Assembly (NCBI GenBank): GCA_039619475.1
Contig: CM077115.1
Coordinates: forward strand, 419,066,557 to 419,130,556
DNA length: 64,000 bases
DNA from: Icerya purchasi
Taxonomy: Eukaryota; Arthropoda; Insecta; Hemiptera; Monophlebidae
Reading direction: 5' to 3'
Positions 36,260 through 48,681 of this stretch are shown in pieces. Under the pieces are notes generated by a model, which saw only the letters and a program-made list of their open reading frames with translations, ran no database searches and was not told the origin of the DNA. How positions within the stretch are numbered: position 1 is the first letter of the stretch; each line of letters starts with the position of its first letter. The translations under genes and the position numbers were made by a program.

Positions 36260-37104
36260 TTAATCTTTTTTACGCCGATACCTCCACCAGCGGAAACCGC
36301 AACGGGAACAACGTCCCTCATGGCAGGAATTATTTATATTAAAATATTTTAGATTTTTAAGTCTGTGATTAATATTGTTTGTTTTAGGTTGTTCTTTCCC
36401 TTCCTTAACTTTATGTACCTTATTGTACTTTATTTTTTTCAATTTTATGTATAGCTTATTTTTTTGTATACTTTTCCCGTTTCTCTTTTGACGTGCCTTT
36501 CGATTATTAAATGATTTTTTAATGTTACTCGTCCCGGCCATTTTTCGAGAATCTTCACTAATACTTATATTATTATTATTCGTAGTATCGTTGTTATTAT
36601 TAAAGTTATGGCTATCGTCATGATTCTTATCGTTATTATTATTATTGCCTATATCATTCTTATCACTTATATTATTATCCCAGCTAACATTATTGTTATT
36701 ATTTCTGACATCGTCGTCATCCTTATCATTAGTATTCGTATTCTTACTATTAAAACGATTATCATCGTAATTACCATTATCATTGTTGGTGTGTTTAAAA
36801 TTGTTATTATTATTATTATTATTATTATTCGATTCATTCTCTCCGTTCTCCCGCTTCACCATACTTTTCTCAGTTTCATTCCGCTGCACGCGAAACTTCA
36901 GCTCGCACTCACTGGTGGCCTGCTCTAAACCACTAGCCAGACCATCGATTTTTGCAATATTCTCTACAATCAGTTTCTCGACTTTCTCATAATTCGCATC
37001 AGCCCTTTTACTGCTCTCTCTCTCTGATTTTTAATTAACGTGCGCAGCATTGATATCATTATTGGGTCGGACACGATGCACCGTGATACCTCCTCATTCG
37101 ACAT
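36260..37104 (-). pseudogene. gag-like ORF of the LTR element, frameshifted
   Basis: The best start is ATG at 37104-37102, giving MSNEEVSRCIVSDPIMISML and RTLIKNQRERE. The frame is then broken in a GA repeat (about 37011-37025). It resumes in the next frame with SSKRADANYEKVEKL, a charged and probably coiled-coil segment, and runs open to 36260. The middle is dominated by Asn runs encoded by AAT/AAC repeats, with scattered Asp. The end is strongly basic (RRKARQKRNGKSIQ-like, then KKIKYNKVHKVKEGKE). A leading position after the primer-binding site and a basic tail suit a gag, but I recognise no capsid motif or CCHC knuckle, so the name rests on position. Confidence 0.5.
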
Positions 37105-37376
37105 CTATCGTAATAATTAAGATTTGGCGAGAGCGGAAGACAAAATAGTAACTAAAAAGAGACGATAGAAAAAAATCACCAATGGAATATTCGCACGTGC
37201 GAAATAGCCTAAAAATATAAAGAATAAGCGAATCGCAACGGAAAAAATAAAAAGCTTATTTGTGGCGTGTTTCTCCTTCACTGATTCCGTCCAATTCTGC
37301 CTTGATTTGCAGCTTGGCCCTTCCTCAACTTTTTTACTGCAACCAAGGTTCACCACCGGTGTTGATTTCCTCGGGT

Positions 37377-37394
37377 CCCTCTTTCGGAGCGCCA
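37377..37394 (-). other. Primer-binding site
   Basis: TGGCGCTCCGAAAGAGGG on the minus strand, one base inside the 5' LTR, begins TGG as required to pair with a tRNA ending in CCA. I did not identify the tRNA. Confidence 0.6.
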
Positions 37395-37395
37395 G

Positions 37396-38267
37396 TGTTA
37401 CGATTTGAGGACTTTCGGTCCTTCTTTGATAAAAGTACGTAATAATTTTAAACAACCAAAAAAAGTTATACCGGACAAATTACGGGCGCCAGCAACACTT
37501 GCCCACGGTGTGTTGCAACCGGAATCGTTCTGCCGCGCAGAGTATTAGACTTTTTATGATAAGTAAAGAAAAAACAACTTGGCGAGCCCGCCGTGAAGTG
37601 ACGGTAATATCTTCGCGACGAAGATATTGCGATCTCCCAAACACCCGCGTTCAATAAAATATTTCTGATGTTCCGAATCACGTATATTTCAAAAAACACA
37701 ACAACAAACAGAACGAACGTGTACCAAACTGATTTAGACTAGAACGAAAAAATTGTATACATATAAAAAAATTTGACTGGTTAACACGAAATTTTGATTT
37801 CATGAGACGAAATACGACGACTAGATAGTACGCAACTTTAACGGTAATACAGGTAATTGACCGCACAACAATATTTAACATACACCTATAAGACGAACGA
37901 CTAGATGAGTTAATTCGCGACAAAACATCGCTTGATATTTTATTCTAAAACTAACGGTACATTACCGAATCCTTATCAAATAATAACAGATAGCCGCTAC
38001 AGCGCTCATCTTCACACACGGCTCACGCGGCTGACAGGCACTATCCTGTTGTCGCACACATAGCAGGACACTTACACAACCCCTTAACACTCCCGAAATT
38101 CGACGAGAATCGGAAATTACCTATTCGGCCGTGTAAATATCCCGGTCGTATTCTCTGACGACGATAAATAATAGGATGATGCCGAGAGATCGAAATTTAA
38201 TGATTTTTAATCAGAGAATAATTTTTAGCTCGACATCATCGCTAGATAAAATACCGAATCCGTATCA
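37396..38267 (-). repeat. 5' LTR (right on the plus strand)
   Basis: 872 bases with TG...CA ends. It carries only one of the terminal modules that are repeated in the other LTR. The block 37899-38267 is nearly identical to 33473-33841, whereas 37396-37898 is strongly diverged from its partner. Confidence 0.8.
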
Positions 38268-38348
38268 ATATATATTCAAAAAAAAGAAGGAAATTGATTA
38301 TTGGATTTAAAAAAAATATCTAATTTAAAACGATACTAATGACAATAA

Positions 38349-38353
<5 letters not shown>

Positions 38354-38384
<31 letters not shown>
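38354..38384. repeat. (TA)n microsatellite
   Basis: Almost pure TA, just outside the LTR element. Confidence 0.9.
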
Positions 38385-38388
<4 letters not shown>

Positions 38389-38499
38389 GAAAATAAAGTA
38401 AATAATATTATTGATAATAATAATTACTAATAAATAATAACGATGATAAATAAATCCCAAAATCCAACAGAAAAGATAAAGTCGAATTTGTTAACTAAC

Positions 38500-39800
38500 G
38501 TTGGAAAAGGCAGAGTTTTATAAGCGTCTCAGTATCGTTCTCGTTTTATAAGAGTAGTAGTATTTGTTTTCCCAGCGGTGTATAAAACGTAAGTTTTAAT
38601 GGGGACCAATAAACTGACTCGCTGCTAGTCACCGAGAAAGGCTCCAAATTTAAAACGAACTACGCCCGGTGCTTTAGAAGACGAAAACGGAGAAGACTGG
38701 GATTCAGGGATATGATGTGGGGCAAAATTACCATCGGGGACTGTCTATAATCAGCGAGCGTGCATGAGCGGAATGAAGGGAGCGGCAGCCAGTTGAAACT
38801 GAATTAAGTCCCCGGGGACATCTGTAAAACTCCCATGTACACCTGTGACCTCATATAGCTGTGCGTCTGTTTCGTTCACGTAGTGTTTCTGTTGCGACTA
38901 GATGCGCGCGCGTTTCCATGTAGGCGAAATTATTTAACGGTAAACCTAACTTTTCGCATGATGAGAGGCTCGAACTAATAAGATATCGGAAGCGACGAAC
39001 AAAGAACGTAGATTATTCGCACGCTGTGCAGGTTTTGTTTGAGTACCGGAGCCCGCTATTCCGCACATGTATAAACAAAAGCCGACTGACAGTTTAAGTC
39101 TGTGTCGCATTTGAATTAAACTTGCAATATCCGTTATAAAGCGACAGTTGTTGCACGACCAGCCGACGTCGTCAGAAGATATTCGAGCCTTTGTCGAGTT
39201 TACTATCAATAAAGTTTATCTGACAAACTATTAAAAGCTCTTGGCAGCTTTTGGACGACCGTTCTGGTTTTTTACCGTTGGCGCCGCACTGTTTTCCTAG
39301 CTGCCTCCGAAACGTGCCACTTTGTAAGTTGTTGATTTTGCACGCCGCCAACTTGCCATGAAACTCGACATCTTCGTGAAAAAAAAAAAAAAAGGAAAAA
39401 GAAAAAGAAAACCTTTCATATCGGCTCTCCTGGCGCACAATTTGGTAAATGTAGTAGATCGACACTGATTAAAAAAATATTCCGGCAGCCGCTGAAAGCT
39501 GTTAAATCGATACACTCTCTCCTTTACTATTATATCAGTCGGAAAAATGCTGTTACTCCTATTCTAGAAATTTTAATAAATTTCGGTAATTCATCTTACC
39601 GTCCATCGGGAAGTGTTGCTCTCTGTCGTGGTGGGAAAAAAAGGCAGGTCCTTTATCATTATCATCTACTGTGGTCTTGGAGCAGAGCGTCGGCGATATG
39701 TCAAAGCACGACAAACAGCTTCCACCGTGTGAACAGACTTGTGTATTATGCCCGATGATTTCCGGGCTATTTCGTTGAACTTGGACGGGCGAGGTTTGAG
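38500..39800. other. GC-richer island in the intron
   Basis: More GC and CpG than its surroundings, with an A-run at 39380-39394. Minus-strand frames at 38946-39515 have no known domain. Possible regulatory DNA; weak support. Confidence 0.25.
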
Positions 39801-41029
39801 CCTTTTATTCCGTTAAAATTTAAATTTTCATTCCGCAGTACGACAGCGATAATCTTACATTATTTCTCGATATTTCCGAATATCTTTTCCTAGAGACGCG
39901 TGCATTTTTGTTCTTACGGAAGGGGAAAAAAAACGGAAAGAAAATTACCTTTATAGTCCAACCGGTTCCCGGGCATATTTGGAAGGAGCCATGATTCGCT
40001 GAAAATCCTGTAAAGGCTTCGTCTGCGGCGCGTTAGAAATAGCAAGTGACTTATTTTTTGTCTCTTTATAAACGTGCGAGTTTCAGTAATTTCATAAGCT
40101 TATTTTTACAGTTTCTTCTTTTAATAGCGAAAAAAATGCTATTCAATTTAGAAAAGTTTCTTCTAAATGTATTAAAATTCGTTTTTAAATTTTACAAAAA
40201 TCTGTTTAATGTAACGTATTTTCGGGGGACTGAAAACCACAATAAAATCACAAAAAAAAAAAAAAAAGGAAAAGTTCTTCAAAATTTAGATTAAAAAATG
40301 CAAAGAGATTCCATTTTCTACTAAGGTGATATTCAATAGATGATAAAAGCTTCGTGTTTATGCATCTGATTCAGAAATCTAAATACTCTTTCGAGTGCAA
40401 ATTGTTCCTTCGGCTGGGCCTACGTGTATTATTTTCTGTAAGAGTACTTTTATTTACGATTTAAGTAAACAACTTATTCATTATTCAATCTGAACTCTTT
40501 TTTACTCTTCGCATACATTTTGAATAATAATAATTTATAATCTGATTTTAAGAGTCACTATTAAAAAGGCTGGATTAAGTCTCTTATAATATTTTTTCAC
40601 TAAAAGAAAAAATTATTTCAAGAAAGAATAAAACAATGTGGCACGTTATTAAAAAATACAGCAAACCGTTCTAATAAATTTAGGTCTTTCGATTAAAAGT
40701 AAGAGGGATTTTATGTTACTGCACCGATTTACAGATTTACATCGTCCGTTCTACATTTTATTTCTGTAAATTACACGAATTAAAAGAAAAAAACGTTAAA
40801 ATTACTATTTTATAATCAATATCCGATATTATTTCTTTGTTTTACCCCTGCTCTCGACAGCGCGGGATTCTTTTACTTCGGAGAATCGATCTTAAAATCT
40901 AACACCTCTTATAGACGATGTTTCTGCTTATAGTTGTACTCCTATTTTGTAATAAAGAAAAACGAAAGGATAGGGAAAAGAAAAAACGGGTTCATTTCCA
41001 GCTCATGATATTGCTTTTCTTTCCTGAAA
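39801..41029. other. No gene seen
   Basis: A+T-rich intronic sequence; nothing supported. Confidence 0.45.
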
Positions 41030-41039
41030 TGACGCAATC

Positions 41040-41400
41040 ATTCTAAACTATGGTCTAATTCTTATATTTCATTTTCCAATTCTGGCTAAATTTAACCTAG
41101 ATATGCTAGTCTTTTCTTGTACGTTCCACAATTTCGGCTATTTGTCGCCTTTCTTCTAATCGAGTTTTCTTTCTGAATCATTTTTTCGGTTTTCATCTAT
41201 GTCTGCCCTTTCACATACGTTTCTTGTGACCTTGATGTCATGTCTGAATATTCGGCCTTCATTCTTCTCTACTAAAACTCGACATCCCCCTTATGCTCCC
41301 TCACTTCCTTCTGCTTTTGTTATTCCAGCCGTCGAATTATTTTTAACCGCTATCCTTACACGTTTTTGAGACTTCATTTTTTCCATTTCTTGAGCTAATG
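41040..41400 (-). repeat. Unidentified repeat, inverted relative to 42150-42380
   Basis: The minus strand contains GAAAACCGAAAAAATGATTC, then GAAAGAAAACTCGATTAGAA, aligning with the plus strand at about 42285-42340. In both, a broken frame reads like EN(D/N)...R(R/K)L..KR(R/K).(Q/T). Probably a decayed retroelement ORF; the family is unknown. Confidence 0.35.
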
Positions 41401-42149
41401 TTCAAACTCATTAAATTTTACAAAAAAAATGAATTTGTCGCTTAAAGTATAAACGTAATTAAACACAAGCATTTTTTGAGGAAACAATATATTGAAGGGG
41501 GGCGGTAGCAAAGTTTTAATTTTAAAAATATTTAAAGCAACCCGTTATTTTTATTTGCTTTTTTTTTTTTTAAAGGCCGGCAATGAAGCTATAAACAGTG
41601 CTGATAATGCGAGAGAAGAAGAAGACAGGGAGAAGGAAAAGAAGAAAGAAGAGGAAATATTAATTTTACACCGGAATAATGTTACTCGTGGTAGAGCTGC
41701 TATACTGATACGGTTTCAGTGATTGCCAATCACGGTATCACTTTTTATTAAGCCATCAAAATGAGTTCTGTACATATTTGGTCTCGTATTTGGATTCGTA
41801 CCAGATTTTAATTGATTGAAGATTCTCTATGAATTTCATGGAAATTACGTTTAAATCTGTACCATTCGAAACATGTTTCAATGGTATTTACGTATCCGCG
41901 ACTGTGATTTCCGTCGGAGGTTGCTTCTGTGCAAGTACTTTCATTAGCGAATACAACAAATCGGCTCGATCGAGTATTATGGTTTTCCTAGTTTTAACCA
42001 TACGAGAGTACACAAACGTATATAAGTGTATATGCGCACAACTAGATAAGATGAAAAAAAAACCCAACTTACTGAATTTCACTAATTTCCGGTTAAGGGT
42101 ACTCGTTTATTTGTGCCAAATTCCTACTTTGTCACAATCGATTTAGATG

Positions 42150-42380
42150 ATTTTGCGTAACCATTTACGCTCTTTGAATCTGCAACGATTGCTCAGTAGA
42201 GAACGTCGCATATTCGAATAAAACACGATACCAGGATCATAAATGTGGAAGGCCAGTGAAAAGGACAAAATCGAGTAGTTGCAGATGAAACCCGAGAAAA
42301 TGATGCAGGAAGGAGACTACAGTTAAAACGAAGACAACAAATAGCAGAGATTGTAGAGTGTTTAAGAAAGGGCAAGTATC
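42150..42380 (+). repeat. Unidentified repeat, partner of 41040-41400
   Basis: A broken plus-strand frame reads ETRENDAGRRLQLKRRQQIA (42290-42350) and then EIVECLRKG. The composition suggests an old ORF of a mobile element. Confidence 0.35.
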
Positions 42381-42921
42381 AAGAGTAGGCAAGGAGGAAG
42401 AGATGGCTGAATAGAGAGATAGGCAGGATTAGAAAATGAAGAAGTGTAGGAGTTGAGTCATAGTTTGGAATGAGCGACTGAAGAAAGAAGAGCAATATTA
42501 TGGACCGAAAATGTGCCTAAAAAAGGTTACCCTGGAAATGGAAAAGCTGGCTAATGAATATCCACTAATTCATTACACTTAATAATATGCTTGAAGGACC
42601 AGGATGCCATAGAAGATCGATCTCGATCGAGTGGTGGAAGAAAAGATCATGGATGAGGGATTCATTGGTGCTTGTACAAGGGCAAGTAAATTATCCTTTT
42701 TTGATTATTAATATGCAAGTGACAATATTTTGATTCTCCTATTACCTCGCGTTGAGCGAAAATTACTCATCCGAATTAAATATTAAACGGTATCATCGTT
42801 ATAAAATTTTCTATTTTTACCAATTGTTCGCAAATTTCACTTTTATTCGTTCTTCGTCATTTCCGAAATATGAACTAAGTTTTCAAATGAAAGAAGGGCC
42901 ATTAAAACTGTAAACAAACAG

Positions 42922-43060
42922 CTTTTATTTTTATTATTTTTTGGCTCGTTAACAACGGACATTAACACGGCCTAAGAAGAATTTGTCAATATTCGTAATT
43001 CATCTGGTTCTACCTGAACGAAACACAATTAACTAATACGCTACGGTAGCTGACTATAAA
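42922..43060 (-). mobile_element. tRNA-derived SINE, copy 3
   Basis: Minus strand: head GTCAGCTACCGTAGCGTATT (head end at 43054), A-box-like TAGCGTATTAG, and a decayed B-box (GGTAGAACCAG). The 3' end has GGCCGTGTTAATGTCCGTTG, then TTAACGAGCC and an A-rich tail (T-rich at 42922-42942 on +). Head and tail match copy 1. Confidence 0.55.
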
Positions 43061-45244
43061 CAGCCTACAACGTTATCGTCTTTTTCTGATTCGTGGGGGG
43101 TTCACTATGTCCTAAATTTCGGCATTTTTTGCTGTTTTTCCATCTATCATTTTTTCCAAACAGTTTCGATCACCGGGTTAATAACTATAATAAAAAAAAT
43201 CGCGTATCTCTTTTGCTTTTTTCTTGCGTTCGTCAACCAGGGCCTTTTACGCAGAAGCAACTGGAAAAAGAACGGGTCTGTTTTATTATCAGATTAAAAA
43301 ATAAATAAAAAAAATAAAAAATTATCAGATATTGTTAATAAGAAGCAATTAGTACAAAAAGCAGTGATGATAAATGGGAAAGGAAAAGGATATAAGAAGA
43401 GAGCAGAGTGCTCAAGACAAAGAGATGAGCACTTAGTAAACGTATGATAGGCTACGCGAACGTTGAATGTTAAAAGGGTATTTTGTAGAAGCTGTCCGCT
43501 CTCTAGAAAATCGGAAAATTCTGGAAAACGTCGGGGTTTTTTTTTTTTTTAATACAAGCCGAAGATTTTATTAAACGTGAGCAAAACTGAAAAAGTAAAA
43601 AAAAAAAAATGGTATTAAATCAAATTACACAATTTTTTTCCTACGACCGATTAGGGAATTTTTTTCTTCGAAAGGACGAAATAGGCGAACTATATATAAA
43701 GTGTTATTCCAGACCATCGTATTTTATACTTCATTTGAAGCGCTTTTTTCCGGTTAGTCGAACGGAATACTTGCGGTGTATTTTGATTAGCGCGAAAAAT
43801 TGTCCATAGTAATTTTTTTTATTATTCCGTTCAATTTTGCTTTTTTTAATAAAACGTCTATAGAAATCTGGAAAATCGGTAAAAGTTGAGGAAATCTGAA
43901 AAAGAACGACCTCACTTTGCTTCGTTTATACGAATTTCCGCTTAATTGCAAATAATGAATAAAAACTAAATTATTCGTCACTTCCGGACCGGCAAAAAAT
44001 GAAAATTATCTTTCGCTTCGTACCTGATAGATGATTTATTCGCCATTCATCGCTCGAGTAATAAATGTGCAACACCGATTTGCAGATAGTTTTGAAAAAA
44101 AATTTCATACACGATTGCAACATTGGATTTTAGTAATAACGATTTGCGGTACAAAGAAAATTATTTTTATTATGTAAAGGAGAGTTTTGCATGTTTTACG
44201 TCTTTGTATGAGATAAAACCGGGGGGCACACCGCTGAGGAGAATTTTGGTGTACAACATGAAGGAATTTTCAGCGATTTCATTAGTAATTCCATAGCAAT
44301 TCCAGAGGAATTCCAGGAAGTAGTGTACAAAATTTACACGGGCGGTTTAAAAACCGTTTCCTTTTTTCGCCTTTTACCTAAAGTTCCATTGTGTGCGCTT
44401 CTTATTTCGTTTTCTGAAGTTATTCATTCTGCTGAGGGGAGTGTACCTGTAAAAACTAATTTTGTTGTTCACTTCGTGTAGTAATATAGAAATACGGAAT
44501 ATTTTTTTTTCGTCATTGTTTCTTCTGAGTATTTCGCCCCTTTACAGAACACCTCCCACATTGGATGTCTGCCTCATTGGTGGGGTATTTCGAAATTGCA
44601 GGCGTATATCGAATTCTCGGTGTGATGTGAACTTGACAACATCCCTCTTAAATTATCGGAGACAATAGGATAAATAATGCTCTAATCGAGAATTTTTCAA
44701 AAATCGAGTTTCGCAGGTGTCAACGATAGAATGTCAGAGGAGGGGAAAGTAGAGTCAACTAGGAGCAAGACATACCAATTTTTTCTTAATATCATGGCTG
44801 GCACGAAATTGAGAAAACTAGGTAAATTGCAGGCGCTCTCTGGTCATGGTAATTTTGCGATCTCCTACGATTAGTAGCGTGAAGTTAAAATTAAACTTTT
44901 CAATATGTTCCATGCTATAGTTCGGATGTATTTATTATAATTACGTAATCAATCAAAAGTTGTAAAAACTTTTTGGCTATAGTCAAGATTATCCTGACCA
45001 CTGCCTCTAATTATAAATTTATAGGGGACTGCTCACGTACATACTTTTTCCCCTTTTTATTCTTGTTTTTTTTCCATTTTTTTCTTAAACTCACTACACA
45101 TTGCTAATGATCAGAATAAACTTAGTTGCGCAACTTTATATATGCTATTTTTTTTTTTTTTTTTATTTATTTATTTATTTACTCCGCTGTACCTTGCGGT
45201 TTTTCAGCCACAAAATATACTAATTATTTTACCTAAAAAAGAAC

Positions 45245-45277
<33 letters not shown>

Positions 45278-47559
45278 TGAAATAGACTCGTAGGGAAGCT
45301 AAAATTTTTAAGTTTAGAAATGAAGAAGCTAAAAAGAACGAAATGATCGCTTGTGACAAAGTTACAAGTGAAGAAACGAAATATGCTGAAATACCGATTG
45401 AACCATTAACTAATTTATTTGTTTAATCTTATATTAACTTTGAGAAAAATTTTCAAAACTTGAAATGATACCGATATTATTTTAGTCCGTAACAGATGGA
45501 TAAAATTGAAAATTACCAACCGATTATGAGTCCTAATCAGAAATATTTTCCAACGGCGAACAAACAGATTAAGAAATATATTAAATTCCGAAAAACCGTC
45601 GGAACAAGTTTCAAGTTGCGTTAAAAAAATTTAATGAAAATCAAGTTTACTTAACATTTATAGATTATAGGAAACTTAAACGGGAAATTCATACAACCAA
45701 CCTTAAAAAAATTTAGATCTCGCCGAACGTTAATAATAGATAGGTTTAATTAGGTAAACTAAGGCAAAGTAGGAAAATAAACGAAAGAGGCGTAAAATAG
45801 GAAGGCATATTTCCCTCTGACACTATCTAATGCATCACCCGAGGAAACAACTAGACTGGACCGGTAAAGGTATTAAAAATGGAAAGTTTCTAAATAATCT
45901 TAAATTTTTGGATGATGTAGGACTCAGGAAATGTAGACAATCTCCAAACTTTTTGTAACGGGGAAATATCTCTAAAAAGAGGTGGCCCAAAAACAAAACT
46001 GAGCGAGACAATAGGAGATGGTTTCGTTCAGTTATTTGCGAACCTTCTTTCCAGATCATATTGAATAAATTGCAATACTGATATCGTATTTCATTTTTAA
46101 TAATGTTCTCTAGAACTTGACCATCGGGTGAGTGAAATTTTCGTTGTTAGTTCACCTATATTTAAAACACGCGTATCTCTTAAGAGGAGTGAATATTTTA
46201 CATCTTGGTTGTAGTAAAAGTGTGTTCAACTTTTGTCTCTACATCCGCAAAATTATCGGCCGAGTTTTAATGATGAAATTATTTTATGTATTACCAAAAA
46301 AAAAAAACATTTCTATAACTCGTATTTTTCTTTAAAGTCATCTTGCCTACTCATATACACTGCCATCTATTTTTTCTTCTATATCCCGTGAATATTGACG
46401 TTATTGACCGGAGGTGTGTGTTCTAAGAGGCTTAGGTTTTAACCAACAGTAAAATTTTAATTTTTGCCATTTCACTATTATTATACCTTTTACCAATTAA
46501 ATTCTTTGTATGTTTCCGCCGAAACCATCAGTGAAATTTTATTTTTTCTAGTTTTTGGCCGAAATTTAATGTAAGCCAAAAGAACTAAAACTTGAACCAG
46601 TCCAAAATTTTGATCAAAAACTAAATATTTTCTAAAGTATTAGGTCGCCCTTGTTCTTAAGCCAGCTACCGCGACGGCACTATATCCCGCTGTCGTACAT
46701 TGACACATTCGAAAAACTTCACTTGCCCTGAGTTAATGTCCACAGTTAACGTGTCAAAATAATACAAAACAAAACACAAAAAAAAAAACATAACACGAGA
46801 TGACTGAAAATAGGTTTTTTATTTTTATTGTTCATTGCTACGAATTATCTCGATTTTTTGTCGCGATATTTTAACCTTTTATAAAATTTTCTTTCTGAAG
46901 TTTTAATCATATTTGAACACTCTCAAATGAAAAATTCCAAGGTTCCCTCTTTATTGCACATGTTGCACGAATAGCCTAATTTTGAATCGTTTTAGGAAAG
47001 TTTCAGACGTCCCCAGCTGAATTCTACATATACTACTAGGATATAATTTCTGCTAGCGTCCAAGCCTGCAAATTGTTTTTTATTGATATTTGTACAGTAA
47101 AATAAAATTTTCCGATTTCTGTATCTTCAAGAAGGCTTCTTTCCATTCTTTCCACATCTAATTTTTTTTCTTTTTCTAAAGGCGTAATCTGCGGCTAAAC
47201 TAACCCGTTTGTTCATCAGCTTATTCTTCGTTATACACCTATTAGTTGCTGTCATTTCAAATAGAAATGTATCGTCTGACATGTTTAAATGCATACACTG
47301 TAAAAAAACATCCATTATTGCACTCGCTTTATAAAATTACTATTAGTTTAGTAGTTCAAGATTTTTTTTTGATTTTTTTTCTAATTATTAAGTATCTTTG
47401 ATAAAAGCGATGTGGTGATATCTAAACTTCCGATAAAAAAATATCGGACAAAAAATGATTACCTTTTGAGGGTTTACAATGATTTTCATTTGTAACATTT
47501 TTACTGCCGAAATATTAATTTACTAATACAGTTTTGGTTTTATTAAGCTTTTTTTAAAT
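43061..47559. other. No gene seen
   Basis: A+T-rich intronic sequence. Simple repeats include T-runs at 43538-43550 and 45152-45165, (TTTA)n at 45164-45182 and (TAA)n at 45250-45277. The open frames are short and without known domains. Confidence 0.45.
45250..45277. repeat. (TAA)n microsatellite
   Basis: About nine AAT/TAA units. Confidence 0.9.
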
Positions 47560-48290
47560 TTCAGTGTGAATTCTATCCTTGGGCAACATCGTTTCTTCAG
47601 CCAGTCTCAATAATGAATTTAGACTATTTGCCTTCTATTTCAGAGGGCGAACTCTAACAACAGAGCTTACTTTTTTTACTTCCACCTTTGTCAAACGGTA
47701 AACAAACTTCAATACATCTCTCTTAACCAGAATCAAACTTCTATATGCGCTACTAATTACCATAACCTCTCGAAAGTAATTTCGAATCTTTTTTTCTTCG
47801 ATATAACGCATTTATTTTCAATTCCCCGCGTTTTACATTTACGCAAACCCCCTCCATGGCTCTTTTTCAATCTGCAGATATTGAACCTAAATCATCTATT
47901 CACCATCCACATTCTCCGTTAATACGTGTCTTTGTCGAAATTACTAAATACGCTAACACGTTGCTTTACTCTGACGACTCAAAATCGAATGGCCGTGCGG
48001 CCCTTTTTTCCTACACAAAGCACTGTTCTGTGTATATTCTCTACTGAATCTTTTACTGTTTTTAAGTATCTCGAATTCCTTTCCGCCGCCCCTTTCTAAA
48101 TAGTTTATCCTTATAAATTCGTTCAGTATCCTAAATTTCTCCATAATAAAATTATACGACGTATCCTTCTTCTTCAGATCTTACTTGATCCCAAATATCT
48201 CCTTTGATTTCCAGCCATACCGGTCCCTTCGTTAATGAAACCATCAACCAAACTTCTAAGGGGAGGGGCTTTTAATTATAATTCCGTTTT
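47560..48290 (+). pseudogene. LINE RNase H domain remnant (N-terminal half)
   Basis: The plus-strand frame at 47856-48047 reads TLLYSDDSKSNGRAALFSYT, the first strand of LINE RNase H (usually YTDGS, so the second motif residue is changed). HCSVYILY follows, as in the next strand. In a shifted frame at about 48110-48180 comes KFVQYPKFLHNKI, the helix before the .CSDS. strand. It precedes, in the same domain, the parts kept at 21.9-22.5 kb and 14.2-14.5 kb, and looks like the same I-group family. Confidence 0.6.
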
Positions 48291-48311
48291 TTTTTTTTTT
48301 TTTTTTTTTTA
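48286..48311. repeat. Poly(T) run
   Basis: A T-run of about 25 bases just after the RNase H fragment. Confidence 0.8.
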
Positions 48312-48681
48312 GGATGTAGTTCTTATATTCTTCCATAGGAATGTCTTAATGAATCGGAAAGCTGACTAACTTTCGCACTTGTGGAAATTATATTTCACAC
48401 CTGTTAAGTCCTCCTAAAGTCGTTATTTTAAATATGATTTCCGGAATTTCCATTAGAATTCGAATAAAAAGCGGGCTAAAATATCTTTGACCATCGTGGT
48501 GCTTTTAAGTCAGTATTCCTCGCTTAACCCCGACCCGCTGTATTAATATTTATAAGAAATAAGTGAACATTGCATACCCAAATTTTTCTTTTTCTAAAGT
48601 GCTTTCGAAATTGGTCATCTCGGTACGCAAGCTAACGAATGTTACATCATTTTTACAGAGATAATTTTTTTTATTTTTTAA

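Larger units (their letters stand above)
32998..38267 (-). mobile_element. Non-autonomous LTR retrotransposon (gag-only)
   Basis: Direct repeats at 32998-33841 and 37396-38267 begin TGTTACGATTTGAGGA and end CCGTATCA, so they have TG...CA ends. The flanks are ATAT or ATATAT on both sides, in a TA-rich target. In the minus orientation a primer-binding site follows the 5' LTR at 37377-37394 and a purine tract precedes the 3' LTR at 33842-33860; both agree on orientation. The interior holds one decayed gag-like frame (36260-37104). I found no protease, reverse transcriptase or integrase motif, so it depended on a helper. The order-level class (Ty3 or BEL) is not resolved. Confidence 0.8.

Noticed and set aside
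41690..41830. tRNA-like GTGGTAGAGCTGC and, on the other strand, GGTACGAATCC
   Set aside because: The two motifs lie on opposite strands and no fold joins them.
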